Source of the DNA: Bacteroidales bacterium
GTDB lineage: Bacteria > Bacteroidota > Bacteroidia > Bacteroidales > Marinilabiliaceae
Length of the DNA stretch: 29,403 nucleotides
NCBI GenBank assembly: GCA_900766825.1
Contig: CAAFWU010000051.1
Span: forward strand, 1 to 29,403
Direction of reading: 5' to 3'
A model generated the notes under the pieces. That model was given only the letters and a program-made list of their open reading frames with translations, had not been told where the DNA came from and did no database searches. Positions within the stretch are counted from its first letter, which is position 1; each line of letters begins with the position of its first letter. The position numbers and the translations under genes were made by a program. Positions 1 through 7,663 of this stretch are shown piece by piece.

Positions 1-194
1 CGTAGTTTGACGGCTTTCTTAATAGGCTCCATAGCAGCAAATCTGTCCCCTTTAAGAGATACATGCCAAGCAATAATCTCATCATTGAAATGGTCAATAA
101 CGGCGAAGAGCCAAGCCCACCCGAGACCATCGATGAAAAACATCTTGCCATCCGTGGCCGACGTAACAAAGATTTCAGAAATTTCTAAACACAC
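1..194 (-). pseudogene. 5'-truncated IS3-type transposase (integrase core fragment)
   Basis: Reading the minus strand from about 194 to the left edge gives an open frame of about 64 codons. It contains ATDGKMFF, then GWAWLFAVIDHFNDEI and KGDRFAAMEPI. This matches the start of the rve/DDE integrase core of IS3-family OrfB proteins, and the Asp of ATDG would be the first catalytic Asp. An in-frame TAA lies immediately upstream (195-197), so the N-terminal part of the transposase is missing here. The frame runs off the window, so the rest of the catalytic domain (second Asp, Glu) cannot be judged. A programmed frameshift upstream is an alternative to true truncation, but no OrfA-like sequence is visible between 197 and 729. 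Family assignment is by pattern recognition only. Confidence 0.72.
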
Positions 195-291
195 TTATCA
201 CATCATACTCTATATATTACTCTTTAGACTTCAATTAAACTATAACGGAATTGAATAGATTGTAAGCCATAATTGATTGATGTATACAATT

Positions 292-336
292 GTGCCATGC
301 CCGACGTGAGGTCGAACATGGCACTTTGTTTGTTTT
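292..336 (+). terminator. Hairpin followed by T-rich tail
   Basis: GTGCCATG (292-299) pairs perfectly with CATGGCAC (317-324), and an inner CGAC (302-305) pairs with GTCG (311-314). The stem is followed on the plus strand by TTTGTTTGTTTT (325-336). This has the form of an intrinsic terminator reading rightward, yet no plus-strand gene is seen just upstream. It may be a leftover of a disrupted gene. Confidence 0.45.
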
Positions 337-494
337 ATCGGCTTAACTTAAGCATCGAACAAGTCGTCCATTGTCACCTCGCTGTGGACAATGCTTTTGT
401 TTTGTGCATTGGTAACACCGAATTCATAGACCATATGTTTTTATATAAATTTAATAATTGCCTTTGGCATTCGTCTTATCATTCTGTCTTAAAT

Positions 495-531
495 CTGAAA
501 TTATCTAACCAAGAATGCGAGATAATTTCAG
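495..531. repeat. 12-bp perfect inverted repeat
   Basis: CTGAAATTATCT (495-506) and AGATAATTTCAG (520-531) are exact reverse complements separated by 13 nt. There is no T-run long enough to call a terminator with confidence. It could be a terminator remnant, a protein-binding palindrome or an IS-related end. Confidence 0.45.
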
Positions 532-657
532 TTTAAAGTCATTTCGCCCTTAAATCTCCTTACTCAAAATTTTCATTTCTCTTTACACAATATTTCACTC
601 CTCATCACGTTATAATATTGAAACAAACAAAAGAACACAGCCCAATATTCTGATGTT

Positions 658-688
658 TTTCAGACTATTATTGTAGTGTGTGCTTTTG
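658..688 (+). promoter_or_regulatory. Possible promoter for the 730 gene
   Basis: TTTC (658-661) is followed after 19 nt by TGCTTTTG (681-688). This is one mismatch in each box from the Bacteroidota pattern TTTG-N19/20-TAnnTTTG. It would give a 5' UTR of about 35 nt before the ATG at 730. The call is weak because both boxes deviate. Confidence 0.3.
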
Positions 689-729
689 ATACTAAATCAT
701 TATCTGTTTAATCTTAACTTTTAACTATT

Positions 730-1140
730 ATGGCAAGATACTATGACAATGCAGAAGCTATTGAAGAAGAAATTGAAAGACTTGTAGAAATGTTCGAGGA
801 AATGGAATTCGAATATAGTAGTGATGTAAGTAATTACATCCGTACGCATGACTTGCGCGATGAATTCCCTAATATTACAGGATATTTGAAAATGTCACTG
901 GGTAGTGATACTTGGGAATTCGATGGAGGTATTGACCCTTGCTATTATGCAGAAATATGTCGCAGACTTGGATTAGATAATAATGGAAGCCATGCACAAG
1001 TCGAAGGTTTCGAAAGTTACGCTTCTAGGTCTTCCTACAGATATGGTCGCAGTTACAGACGCAGTGCCAAAGATTATACAAATTACGGTTATAGTTCCAA
1101 TCATAGATACGGTCGTAGCTACAGCTGCTCGTATAGATAG
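730..1140 (+). CDS. Hypothetical protein with Tyr/Arg/Ser-rich C-terminal tail
   Basis: I do not recognise this 136-residue protein. There is no signal peptide or membrane segment. The N-terminal third is strongly acidic and probably helical (EEEIERLVEMFEEMEFE), and the middle (about 40-85) is mixed and could fold. The last ~40 residues are low complexity and rich in Tyr, Arg and Ser, with RYGRSY appearing twice (near 104 and 127). An acidic head with an Arg/Tyr tail suggests self-association or nucleic-acid binding, but that is inference from composition only. A 52-codon acidic gene follows 60 nt downstream and a strong terminator closes the pair. Coding DNA is more AT-rich than the genes beyond 1500 and lies next to a transposase fragment, which hints at horizontal acquisition. 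Confidence 0.7.
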   Translation: MARYYDNAEAIEEEIERLVEMFEEMEFEYSSDVSNYIRTHDLRDEFPNITGYLKMSLGSDTWEFDGGIDPCYYAEICRRLGLDNNGSHAQVEGFESYASRSSYRYGRSYRRSAKDYTNYGYSSNHRYGRSYSCSYR

Positions 1141-1200
1141 ACAAAACCAACCTAACTAACTAAGTAACAATATTTTTTTTAACAATAAACCCTAATAACT

Positions 1201-1359
1201 ATGTACTACGATGATGATGATGATTTAGAAAGTACATACTACGATGAGCATTCGGATTACATTCGCAACTCATATGCTTATCAAGAAGAAGGCTTCAGTG
1301 AAGATGAAATAGAAGAATTGTTTGATGGTGACCCAGACTGCTATTGGAACATAGACTAA
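1201..1359 (+). CDS. Small acidic hypothetical protein (52 aa)
   Basis: ATG at 1201 opens a 52-codon frame ending in TAA at 1357-1359. The protein begins MYYDDDDDLESTYYDEH and ends DGDPDCYWNID; about a third of residues are Asp or Glu, and Tyr is frequent. No family is recognised and there is no export signal. It lies 60 nt after the Tyr/Arg-rich gene on the same strand and directly before a strong rightward terminator, so the two are probably co-transcribed. The strong opposite charge relative to the basic tail of its neighbour makes an interaction conceivable, but nothing in the sequence proves this. Support for coding comes from the clean start, in-frame bias and terminator placement. Confidence 0.6.
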   Translation: MYYDDDDDLESTYYDEHSDYIRNSYAYQEEGFSEDEIEELFDGDPDCYWNID

Positions 1360-1381
1360 CACCATCTCGCCAAACCATTAA

Positions 1382-1419
1382 GCCCCACAGCTAATCAAAC
1401 GCTGTGGGGCATTTTGTTT
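1382..1419 (+). terminator. Intrinsic terminator after the small gene pair
   Basis: GCCCCACAGC (1382-1391) pairs perfectly with GCTGTGGGGC (1401-1410) around a 9-nt loop and is followed by ATTTTGTTT. It ends the plus-strand transcript of the two small genes. Confidence 0.88.
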
Positions 1420-1443
1420 CCCAACTCTCATTTTGGAACTAAA

Positions 1444-1484
1444 GCAAAAAATAATAGCCCCGCAACGTATAACGCTGCGGGGCT
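1444..1484 (-). terminator. Intrinsic terminator for the Etf/acyl-CoA dehydrogenase operon
   Basis: AGCCCCGCA (1456-1464) pairs with TGCGGGGCT (1476-1484). Read on the minus strand, the stem is followed by ATTATTTTTTGC, a U-rich tail. It lies about 40 nt beyond the stop of the acyl-CoA dehydrogenase gene and faces the plus-strand terminator at 1382. Confidence 0.85.
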
Positions 1485-1524
1485 GCCATTGGAAGTCGGA
1501 GCAAAAACCTCTAACTCAGACTAT

Positions 1525-3234
1525 TTACTTTACGCGATAGTCCTCGAGGTTCTCGTCTTGGAACTTGCGAATAAAGGTCATGTGCTTCTCCACTTCAGCC
1601 TCGGCATAGCGTACGAACACGCGCGCCGATGTGCCAAAGAGCTCGGGTGCCTTGGAGGCATCCTGAACAATGAGGTAGCCCATGATAGTGTAGGCCGTCA
1701 TCTCGTAAAGACGACGTGCAACCAAGTCGTGCAACTCTGCATTCTTTGCCTCATTGATCTGGTTAACAGCCATTTGGGTCTTGTCTGCCATATCCTTGAG
1801 CTTGCTCTTGTAGCTCTCAAACTCGGGAGCCACGGGCAACTGGTCGTACTCAGCAATCTTGGCACTGTAGGCACCGCTGGTCACGTAGCGAATAGCGGCA
1901 ACAGTTTGCAACTGGGTCGTGCCCTCGTAGATAGAGGTGATGCGAGCATCGCGATAGATGCGCTCGCACTTATACTCCTTCATGAAGCCCGAACCACCAT
2001 GAACCTGAATGCAGTCGTAGGTGTTCTGGTTGGCAAACTCCGAACCCATACCCTTGGCCAGTGGAGTGAAGGCGTCGGCCAACTTGGCAAACTTCTTCTG
2101 CTCCTGACGCTCCTCGGGGGTCAGCTTGCGCTCTTTGCTGATGTCGTCCAATGCCTTGTATACGTCAACGAAACGAGCTGTCTCGTAGAGCAGGGCACGG
2201 CTGGCATCCAACTTAGCCTTGATGGTCGAGAGCATATCGGCCACAGCAGGGAACTCAATGATGGGCTTGCCAAACTGACGGCGATCCTTGGCGTAGGCCA
2301 GTGCCTCGTTGTAGGCCGCTTGGCTGATGCCAACACCCTGAGCTGCAATGCCCAAGCGTGCGCCATTCATCAGAGCCATCACATATTTGATAAGACCCAA
2401 CTTGCGGTCGCCGCAAAGCTCTGCCTTAGCATTCTTATATACCAATTCGCATGTAGGCGAACCCTTGATGCCCATCTTGTTCTCAATGCGGCGTACGTCC
2501 ACACCGCCCTGACGCTTGTCGTAGATGAACATTGACAAACCGCGACCATCCTTGGTACCCTCCTCGGATCGTGCCAAAACCAGATGGATGTCGGCATCGC
2601 CATTGGTAATGAAGCGCTTAACACCATTCAGCAACCAGCAGCCGTCCTTCTCGCTATAGGTGGCCTTGAGCATAACGCTCTGAAGGTCAGAACCTGCGTC
2701 GGGCTCGGTGAGGTCCATACTCATGGTCTCGCCATTGCATACGCGGGTCAAGAAGCGGCTCTTCTGGTCCTCATCGCCAAACTCATAGAGGGTCTCGGCG
2801 CAGTCCTGCAAACCCCAGAGGTTCTCAAAACCTGCGTCGGCACTCGATACCATGTCGGCTGCCATGATGTAGGGCACAATGGGAAAGTTCAGACCGCCAA
2901 AACGACGAGGCATGGCCATGCCCATCAGACCTGCTTTGCGGGTGGCATCCAGATTCACTTGTGTGCCAGGTGCATAGGTCACGCGACCATTCTCGCACTT
3001 AGGACCGTCGTGGTCCACACCCTCGGCATTGGGACCGATGATTTCGCCGCATATCTCGCCAACGATGTCAAGCACACGGTCGTAGTTGTCCATAGCATCC
3101 TCAAAGTTCTGAGGTGCATAGTCGTACTTGTCTTTGTCTGCGTAGTCGCGCTCTTTGAGCTCGACGATGCGCTTCATTAAGGGATGCCCGAGATGATATT
3201 TGAGAGCGGGCGTCTCGCTATAGTAGTTTGCCAT
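1525..3234 (-). CDS. Acyl-CoA dehydrogenase (569 aa, long type)
   Basis: A flavoprotein that removes two hydrogens from acyl-CoA to form the 2-enoyl-CoA, passing electrons to the Etf encoded just upstream. The N-terminal helical region spans about 1-130. The middle domain has MDLTEPDAGSDL (173-184) and the C-terminal FAD domain has AYAKDRRQFGKPI (313-325). HGGSGFMKEY (412-421) precedes SIYEGTTQLQ (434-443), where E437 aligns with the usual catalytic base of medium/short-chain enzymes. It is ~180 residues longer than classical 380-residue members; the extra C-terminal helical part (about 455-569) is usual for the long Bacteroidota type. The ATG is 10 nt after the etfA stop, so it is the last gene of an etfB-etfA-ACAD operon. 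Chain-length specificity cannot be read from the sequence; the reverse (reducing) direction is possible in a fermenter. Confidence 0.93.
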   Translation of the reverse strand: MANYYSETPALKYHLGHPLMKRIVELKERDYADKDKYDYAPQNFEDAMDNYDRVLDIVGEICGEIIGPNAEGVDHDGPKCENGRVTYAPGTQVNLDATRKAGLMGMAMPRRFGGLNFPIVPYIMAADMVSSADAGFENLWGLQDCAETLYEFGDEDQKSRFLTRVCNGETMSMDLTEPDAGSDLQSVMLKATYSEKDGCWLLNGVKRFITNGDADIHLVLARSEEGTKDGRGLSMFIYDKRQGGVDVRRIENKMGIKGSPTCELVYKNAKAELCGDRKLGLIKYVMALMNGARLGIAAQGVGISQAAYNEALAYAKDRRQFGKPIIEFPAVADMLSTIKAKLDASRALLYETARFVDVYKALDDISKERKLTPEERQEQKKFAKLADAFTPLAKGMGSEFANQNTYDCIQVHGGSGFMKEYKCERIYRDARITSIYEGTTQLQTVAAIRYVTSGAYSAKIAEYDQLPVAPEFESYKSKLKDMADKTQMAVNQINEAKNAELHDLVARRLYEMTAYTIMGYLIVQDASKAPELFGTSARVFVRYAEAEVEKHMTFIRKFQDENLEDYRVK

Positions 3235-3244
3235 CGTTTGCTGT

Positions 3245-4285
3245 TTACTTGCTGTTCTTCTTGTAGTACTTGATCATCTTGGGGATGACCTCCTCCACGG
3301 TACCAGTAATCACGTAGTCCGCAATCTTGTTGATGGGTGCCTCGGGATCCGAGTTGATCGAGATGATCATTGAGCTGTCTTGCATACCTGCAATGTGCTG
3401 TATCTGACCCGATATGCCGCAAGCAATGTAGAGCTTAGGACGCACGGTAACACCTGTCTGACCAATCTGACGGTCGTGGTCTACCCAGCCTGCGTCCACC
3501 GCTGCACGGCTCGCACCTACCTCGGCATGCAACTCCTTGGCCAACTCGAAGAGTTTGTCAAAACCCTCCTTAGAGCCTACGCCATAGCCACCTGCTACCA
3601 CAATGGCAGAGCCCTTAAGGTTGTTTTTGGCTGCCTCTACGTGGCGGTCAATGACCTTGACTATGTAGTCCGTGTCGGGCACATACTTGGCCACGTCGTG
3701 ACGTACTACCTCACCTTTGTAGTTGGGATCCAAGATCTCTTTTTTCATAACGCCATCGCGAACTGTGGCCATCTGAGGACGATGCTCGGGGTTCACAATG
3801 GTGGCAATGATGGAACCACCAAAGGCAGGACGGATCTGATAGAGCTGACGCTCATAGTGCTTGTCCACCATCTGACCGCTGGCATCCTTTACCTTCATGT
3901 CGAAGTCGCCAATCTCCAGCTGGGTGCAGTCGGCTGTCAGACCAGAGTGCAATGCCGACGATACGCGAGGACCCAAGTCGCGACCAATTACCGTGGCACC
4001 CAACAAGCATATCTCGGGCTGCTCCTCTTTGAAGAGGTTCACAACTGCCGATGTGTGGGGCAGCGAGGTGTAGGGGAAAAGACCTGGTGCATCAAATATG
4101 TGAACCTTGTCCACACCGTAGGGCAGCACCTGTGCCTCTACGCCGTCAAGACCCGAACCCACGCAGAGGCACTCGAGCTTTACGCCAAGTTCGTTGGCTA
4201 ACTTGCGACCCTTGGTCAACAACTCAAGGCTGACGTCGGCCACCTTGTTGCCCTCGAGCTCGCAATATACGAATACGTTGTTCAT
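3245..4285 (-). CDS. etfA: Electron transfer flavoprotein, alpha subunit
   Basis: EtfA binds FAD and relays electrons between the acyl-CoA dehydrogenase and its redox partner as a heterodimer with EtfB. The C-terminal FAD domain is clear: GVTVRPKLYIACGISG, then QHIAGMQDSS and INSDPEAPINKIADY, the family signature. The start is placed at 4285 (MNNVFVYCELEGNK), giving 346 residues. The in-frame ATG at 4336 would add 17 polar, unconserved-looking residues (MSGRETKGCA...). It sits 167 nt after etfB and 10 nt before the dehydrogenase gene. Confidence 0.93.
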   Translation of the reverse strand: MNNVFVYCELEGNKVADVSLELLTKGRKLANELGVKLECLCVGSGLDGVEAQVLPYGVDKVHIFDAPGLFPYTSLPHTSAVVNLFKEEQPEICLLGATVIGRDLGPRVSSALHSGLTADCTQLEIGDFDMKVKDASGQMVDKHYERQLYQIRPAFGGSIIATIVNPEHRPQMATVRDGVMKKEILDPNYKGEVVRHDVAKYVPDTDYIVKVIDRHVEAAKNNLKGSAIVVAGGYGVGSKEGFDKLFELAKELHAEVGASRAAVDAGWVDHDRQIGQTGVTVRPKLYIACGISGQIQHIAGMQDSSMIISINSDPEAPINKIADYVITGTVEEVIPKMIKYYKKNSK

Positions 4286-4452
4286 CAGTTTCTTTCTTTC
4301 ATGTGGGGCACACCCTTTGGTCTCTCTGCCACTCATTTCCCACTCTGCCGCTGGTTTCTATACCATGCGTCTCCTCGTACACTAAGCATGTGTGTGGGGT
4401 GGGGGGGGCAGATGCCGTGTGCCCTGGGGTGGATACTTTGCCGCCTATGATT

Positions 4453-5325
4453 CTAACCTATGGTGTTGCTGGCAATCAGTTCGGCCATCAGGCTGTCTAT
4501 GTCGGCGTCCGATGCGGTGAAGCTCTTGCTCTCCTTGGCGGTGAACACAATGTTCTTAACGCCCTTGACGTTGGTGGGCGAACCTGCTTTGCCTATCTGG
4601 GCAGGGTCGGCATCGATGTCTGCTGCACCCCACTGCTTGATGGTCAAGTAGGGACGAGCGGCATAGAACTCAGCCTCGCTTGCCTCCAAGGCTGCTATCT
4701 CGGGATGGGTCTTGGCCTTCTTATATTTCATCACCAACTTGGCGTTGCGCGAACGACAGGGGGCTGCCGAACCGTTGACGGTCACAACAATTGGCAGGGG
4801 AGCCTCTACGGTCTCCACACCACCATCGATGTGGCGCTTGGCGGTTATCTTGCCGTCCTTGACGGACAGTATCTCCTCGGTGTAGGTTATCTGGGTCAAG
4901 CCCAACTTCTCGGCCACCTGAGGACCTACCTGTGCTGTGTCGCCATCGATGGCCTGACGTCCGCACAGTATGATGTCGTATGCACCTATCTTCTTGATTC
5001 CCTGTGCCAATGTGTAGCTCGTGGCCAACGTGTCGGCTCCGCCCAATGCTCGGTCGGTCAGCAACACGGTGTCGTCTACACCGCGGAACAAGCCTTCGCG
5101 CAATACCTCGGTTGCCTTGGGCAATCCCATGGTGAGCATTGTGATGGTTGAACCTGGATTGGCCTCTTTCAGGCGTAATGCCTGCTCCAATGCGTTGAGA
5201 TCCTCAGGGTTGAATACCGCTGGCAACGCCGCACGGTTGACGGTTCCCTCGGGAGTCATCGCATCGGGCCCAACGTTGCGTGTGTCGGGCACCTGCTTGG
5301 CGAGCACAATGATTTTGTATCCCAT
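4453..5325 (-). CDS. etfB: Electron transfer flavoprotein, beta subunit
   Basis: A 290-residue EtfB, partner of EtfA. It starts MGYKIIVLAKQVPDT, the usual family N terminus, and has GRQAIDGDTAQVGPQ at about residues 122-136, the nucleotide-binding loop. In this family that loop binds AMP in ordinary Etfs but a second FAD in electron-bifurcating ones. The DGDTAQVGP form is one I associate with Etfs of anaerobes that work with butyryl-CoA-type dehydrogenases, so bifurcation is possible but not shown. It is the first gene of the operon, with a good Bacteroidota promoter 47-77 nt upstream. The 167-nt gap to etfA contains a short G-rich run (about 4396-4410) but no gene. Confidence 0.92.
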   Translation of the reverse strand: MGYKIIVLAKQVPDTRNVGPDAMTPEGTVNRAALPAVFNPEDLNALEQALRLKEANPGSTITMLTMGLPKATEVLREGLFRGVDDTVLLTDRALGGADTLATSYTLAQGIKKIGAYDIILCGRQAIDGDTAQVGPQVAEKLGLTQITYTEEILSVKDGKITAKRHIDGGVETVEAPLPIVVTVNGSAAPCRSRNAKLVMKYKKAKTHPEIAALEASEAEFYAARPYLTIKQWGAADIDADPAQIGKAGSPTNVKGVKNIVFTAKESKSFTASDADIDSLMAELIASNTIG

Positions 5326-5371
5326 TTGTCGTCTTTATATGTTTTTTTTGAGTGTTTTAAGTCTTAAGCAA

Positions 5372-5402
5372 CAAATGTAAACAATTTTGTTTACTTATGA
5401 AA
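5372..5402 (-). promoter_or_regulatory. Promoter of the etfB-etfA-ACAD operon
   Basis: On the minus strand TTTC (5402-5399) is followed after 19 nt by TACATTTG (5379-5372). The -7 box matches the Bacteroidota consensus TAnnTTTG exactly and the -33 box has one mismatch. It lies about 47 nt before the etfB ATG. Confidence 0.65.
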
Positions 5403-5429
5403 ACTTTTTTTACCATTACTGCCTATCGG

Positions 5430-7556
5430 CTATTGGTTTACGCCTTTCATCGATAGCGAGATGCGGTTGCGTGTTGTGTCCACATCCTCTACGCGTACGC
5501 GCACGTGTTGGTGAAGCTGAACCACATCTTGGGGTTGCTTAACAAATTTGTCCGATAGCTGACTGATGTGTACCAATCCGTCGTGCTTTACGCCAACGTC
5601 AACAAACACACCAAAGGCTGTCATGTTGGTCACTATGCCTGGCAACTCCATGCCCGCGCGCAGGTCCTCTATGGTGTGCACGCTGTCGTCGAAAGCAAAG
5701 GCGGTTATCTGCTCTCGTGGGTCGCGTCCAGGCTTCTCCAACTCGCTCATTATGTCTTTGAGTGTGGGCAGACCTACCTCGCCGTCAACATACCTCTTCA
5801 GGTCTATGTTTTTGCGTCTCTCTTTGTCGCCCATCAACTCGGCCACGGTGCAGTTCTGGTCCTTGGCCATCTGATTCACAATATGATAGCTCTCGGGGTG
5901 AACAGCCGAACGGTCCAGTGGGTTCTTGGCTCCGCCCACGCGCAAAAAGCCTGCCGACTGCTCAAAGGCTTTGGGGCCCAAGCGTGGCACTTTTTTTAGC
6001 TCGGCCTTGCTGCCAAAGGGACCATTGGCGTTGCGATACTCCACAATATTTTGGGCCAACTGGGGTCCCAGTCCGCTCACGTAGGTCAGCAGATGTTTGC
6101 TGGCTGTGTTCACGTCCACGCCCACCTGGTTTACGCAACTAACCACCACGGTGTCTAAGGCTTCGCGCAGACGGCTTTGGTCCACATCGTGCTGATACTG
6201 ACCTATGCCCAGCGACTTGGGGTCTATCTTGACCAACTCGGCCAGTGGGTCCATAAGCCTGCGACCTATCGATACGGCACCCCTTACGGTCACGTCTTCG
6301 TTGGGGAACTCTTCGCGTGCCGTGGCCGAGGCTGAGTAGATTGAGGCTCCGTCCTCCGACACCACAAAGACCTGTAGCTTGCCCTCTTTGTCAAATCGGC
6401 GCACAAAGGCCTCCGTCTCGCGAGATGCTGTGCCATTGCCAATGGCCACGGCCTCTATGCCATATTTGTCCACCAAGTGGCGCATCTCGGCCATGGCGTC
6501 GCTCTCTTTGGAGTGGGGTGGGTGAGGGTATATCACTGAGTGACAGAGCATCTGGCCCTGTTCGTCGAGGCACACCACTTTGCAGCCAGTGCGGAAGCCA
6601 GGGTCCAGAGCCAAGGTGCGTTTGCGACCCAAGGGGGCTGCCAGCAGCAACTGACGGAGGTTGGTCTGGAACACACCTATGGCTTCGTCGTCGGCCTTCT
6701 CCTTGGCCTCGGCCTGCATCTCGGTGGCCATGGCGGGGGCCAGCAGACGTTTGTAGCTGTCCGCTATGGCGGTCTCCACCTCCTTGGCTGTGCGGGGGTT
6801 GCGTGCGTAGCGGCGGTTGAGGCGGTCCACAATGTTCTGGGGCTCCTCGGGGGCTATCTGTATCTTTATCAAACCCTCTTTTTCGGCTCGCATCATGGCC
6901 AGCACGCGGTGACTGGGGCAGCGGCTCAAGGTCTCCTGACGGTCAAAATAGTCGCGATATTTCTCGGCCTCCTCCTCTTTGCCTTTGGTCACGTGGGTTG
7001 TCACCTGAGCCTGACGGCGGAATACGTTGCGGGCGGCTTCGCGGGCTTCGGGCTGGTCGGCAACCCATTCGGCAATTATGTCGCGGGCGCCCTGCAGGGC
7101 CTGGTCGGCACTCGTAACCTCATCTGTCAGGTAGCGCATGGCGGCTGCCTCGGGGTTGTTGCAGGTGCCTTGCATCAGCTCCAGTGCCAAGGGCTCCAGA
7201 CCCAGTTCGCGGGCCTTGGTGGCGCGGGTCTTGCGCTTGGGTTTGTAGGGCTGGTAGAGGTCCTCGAGTCGCGTGGAGTCCCATGTCTCCTCTATCTGGT
7301 TGCGAAGCTCGTCGGTTAGCTTGCCCTGCTGCTCTATTTGGGCTATTATGGTCTCCTTGCGGGCCGCAATCTCTTTCAGTTTGGCATATCGGTCGGCTAT
7401 GTTGCCCACCACCACTTCGTCCAAATTGCCCGTGGCCTCTTTGCGGTAGCGGCTAATGAAGGGCACCGTAGCTCCGTCGTCCAACAACTTGATGGTGTTG
7501 AGCACCTGAGTCTGGCGCAGACCCAGTTCGCCCGATATGATGCTTTCGTAGCTCAT
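5430..7556 (-). CDS. tex: Tex family RNA-binding transcription accessory protein
   Basis: Tex is a cytoplasmic multidomain nucleic-acid-binding protein related to eukaryotic Spt6, thought to act with RNA polymerase or in RNA decay. The 708 residues follow the family order. The N-terminal helical region starts with YESIISGELGLRQTQV and includes the VPFISRYRKEATGNLDE motif near 30-46. A YqgF/RNase-H-like domain starts at about 317 (LALDPGFRTGCKVVCLD). Helix-hairpin-helix segments follow near 480-560 (YVSGLGPQLAQNIVEYRN, VPRLGPKAFEQSAGFLR). A C-terminal S1 domain at about 630-703 has LPGIVTNMTAFGVFVDVG and HDGLVHISQLSD. Length is close to that of known Tex proteins. It is probably a single-gene unit; neither a clear promoter nor a terminator was identified. 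Confidence 0.95.
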   Translation of the reverse strand: MSYESIISGELGLRQTQVLNTIKLLDDGATVPFISRYRKEATGNLDEVVVGNIADRYAKLKEIAARKETIIAQIEQQGKLTDELRNQIEETWDSTRLEDLYQPYKPKRKTRATKARELGLEPLALELMQGTCNNPEAAAMRYLTDEVTSADQALQGARDIIAEWVADQPEAREAARNVFRRQAQVTTHVTKGKEEEAEKYRDYFDRQETLSRCPSHRVLAMMRAEKEGLIKIQIAPEEPQNIVDRLNRRYARNPRTAKEVETAIADSYKRLLAPAMATEMQAEAKEKADDEAIGVFQTNLRQLLLAAPLGRKRTLALDPGFRTGCKVVCLDEQGQMLCHSVIYPHPPHSKESDAMAEMRHLVDKYGIEAVAIGNGTASRETEAFVRRFDKEGKLQVFVVSEDGASIYSASATAREEFPNEDVTVRGAVSIGRRLMDPLAELVKIDPKSLGIGQYQHDVDQSRLREALDTVVVSCVNQVGVDVNTASKHLLTYVSGLGPQLAQNIVEYRNANGPFGSKAELKKVPRLGPKAFEQSAGFLRVGGAKNPLDRSAVHPESYHIVNQMAKDQNCTVAELMGDKERRKNIDLKRYVDGEVGLPTLKDIMSELEKPGRDPREQITAFAFDDSVHTIEDLRAGMELPGIVTNMTAFGVFVDVGVKHDGLVHISQLSDKFVKQPQDVVQLHQHVRVRVEDVDTTRNRISLSMKGVNQ

Positions 7557-7663
7557 TGGTTCTCTTGTCTTCTCGGTTAAGTTTTTGAATCTATTTTTGT
7601 TCTAAAAGTGTGTTGCTATGTTACTTATGTTGCTGCCTTGCAATGCAATGAGTTTGACCATCG

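Larger units (their letters stand above)
195..729. other. AT-rich intergenic region without a supported gene
   Basis: No convincing coding sequence is seen in these 535 bases. The plus-strand frame 273-536 (87 codons) has no recognisable protein features and is interrupted by strong hairpins, so it is not called. On the minus strand a 28-codon frame (ATG near 435, stop near 349) ends in VHSEVTMDDLFDA. It might be a remnant of a larger gene, but it is too short to support. The stretch holds two inverted repeats, listed separately, and a possible promoter for the gene at 730. The high AT content and adjacent transposase fragment suggest IS or insertion scar DNA. Confidence 0.5.

Noticed and set aside
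273..536. 87-codon plus-strand open frame
   Set aside because: It runs through two strong hairpins, has no recognisable domain or start context, and lies in an AT-rich scar.
1414..2535. 373-codon plus-strand open frame
   Set aside because: It lies antisense to the acyl-CoA dehydrogenase gene, whose motifs are complete; the frame is a by-product of that gene's codon use.
4286..4336. 17-residue N-terminal extension of EtfA
   Set aside because: The extension is polar and unlike the family N terminus, which fits the downstream Met at 4285.
4390..4412. G-run as a phase-variation tract
   Set aside because: The run is interrupted and lies between genes, not in a coding region or between promoter boxes.
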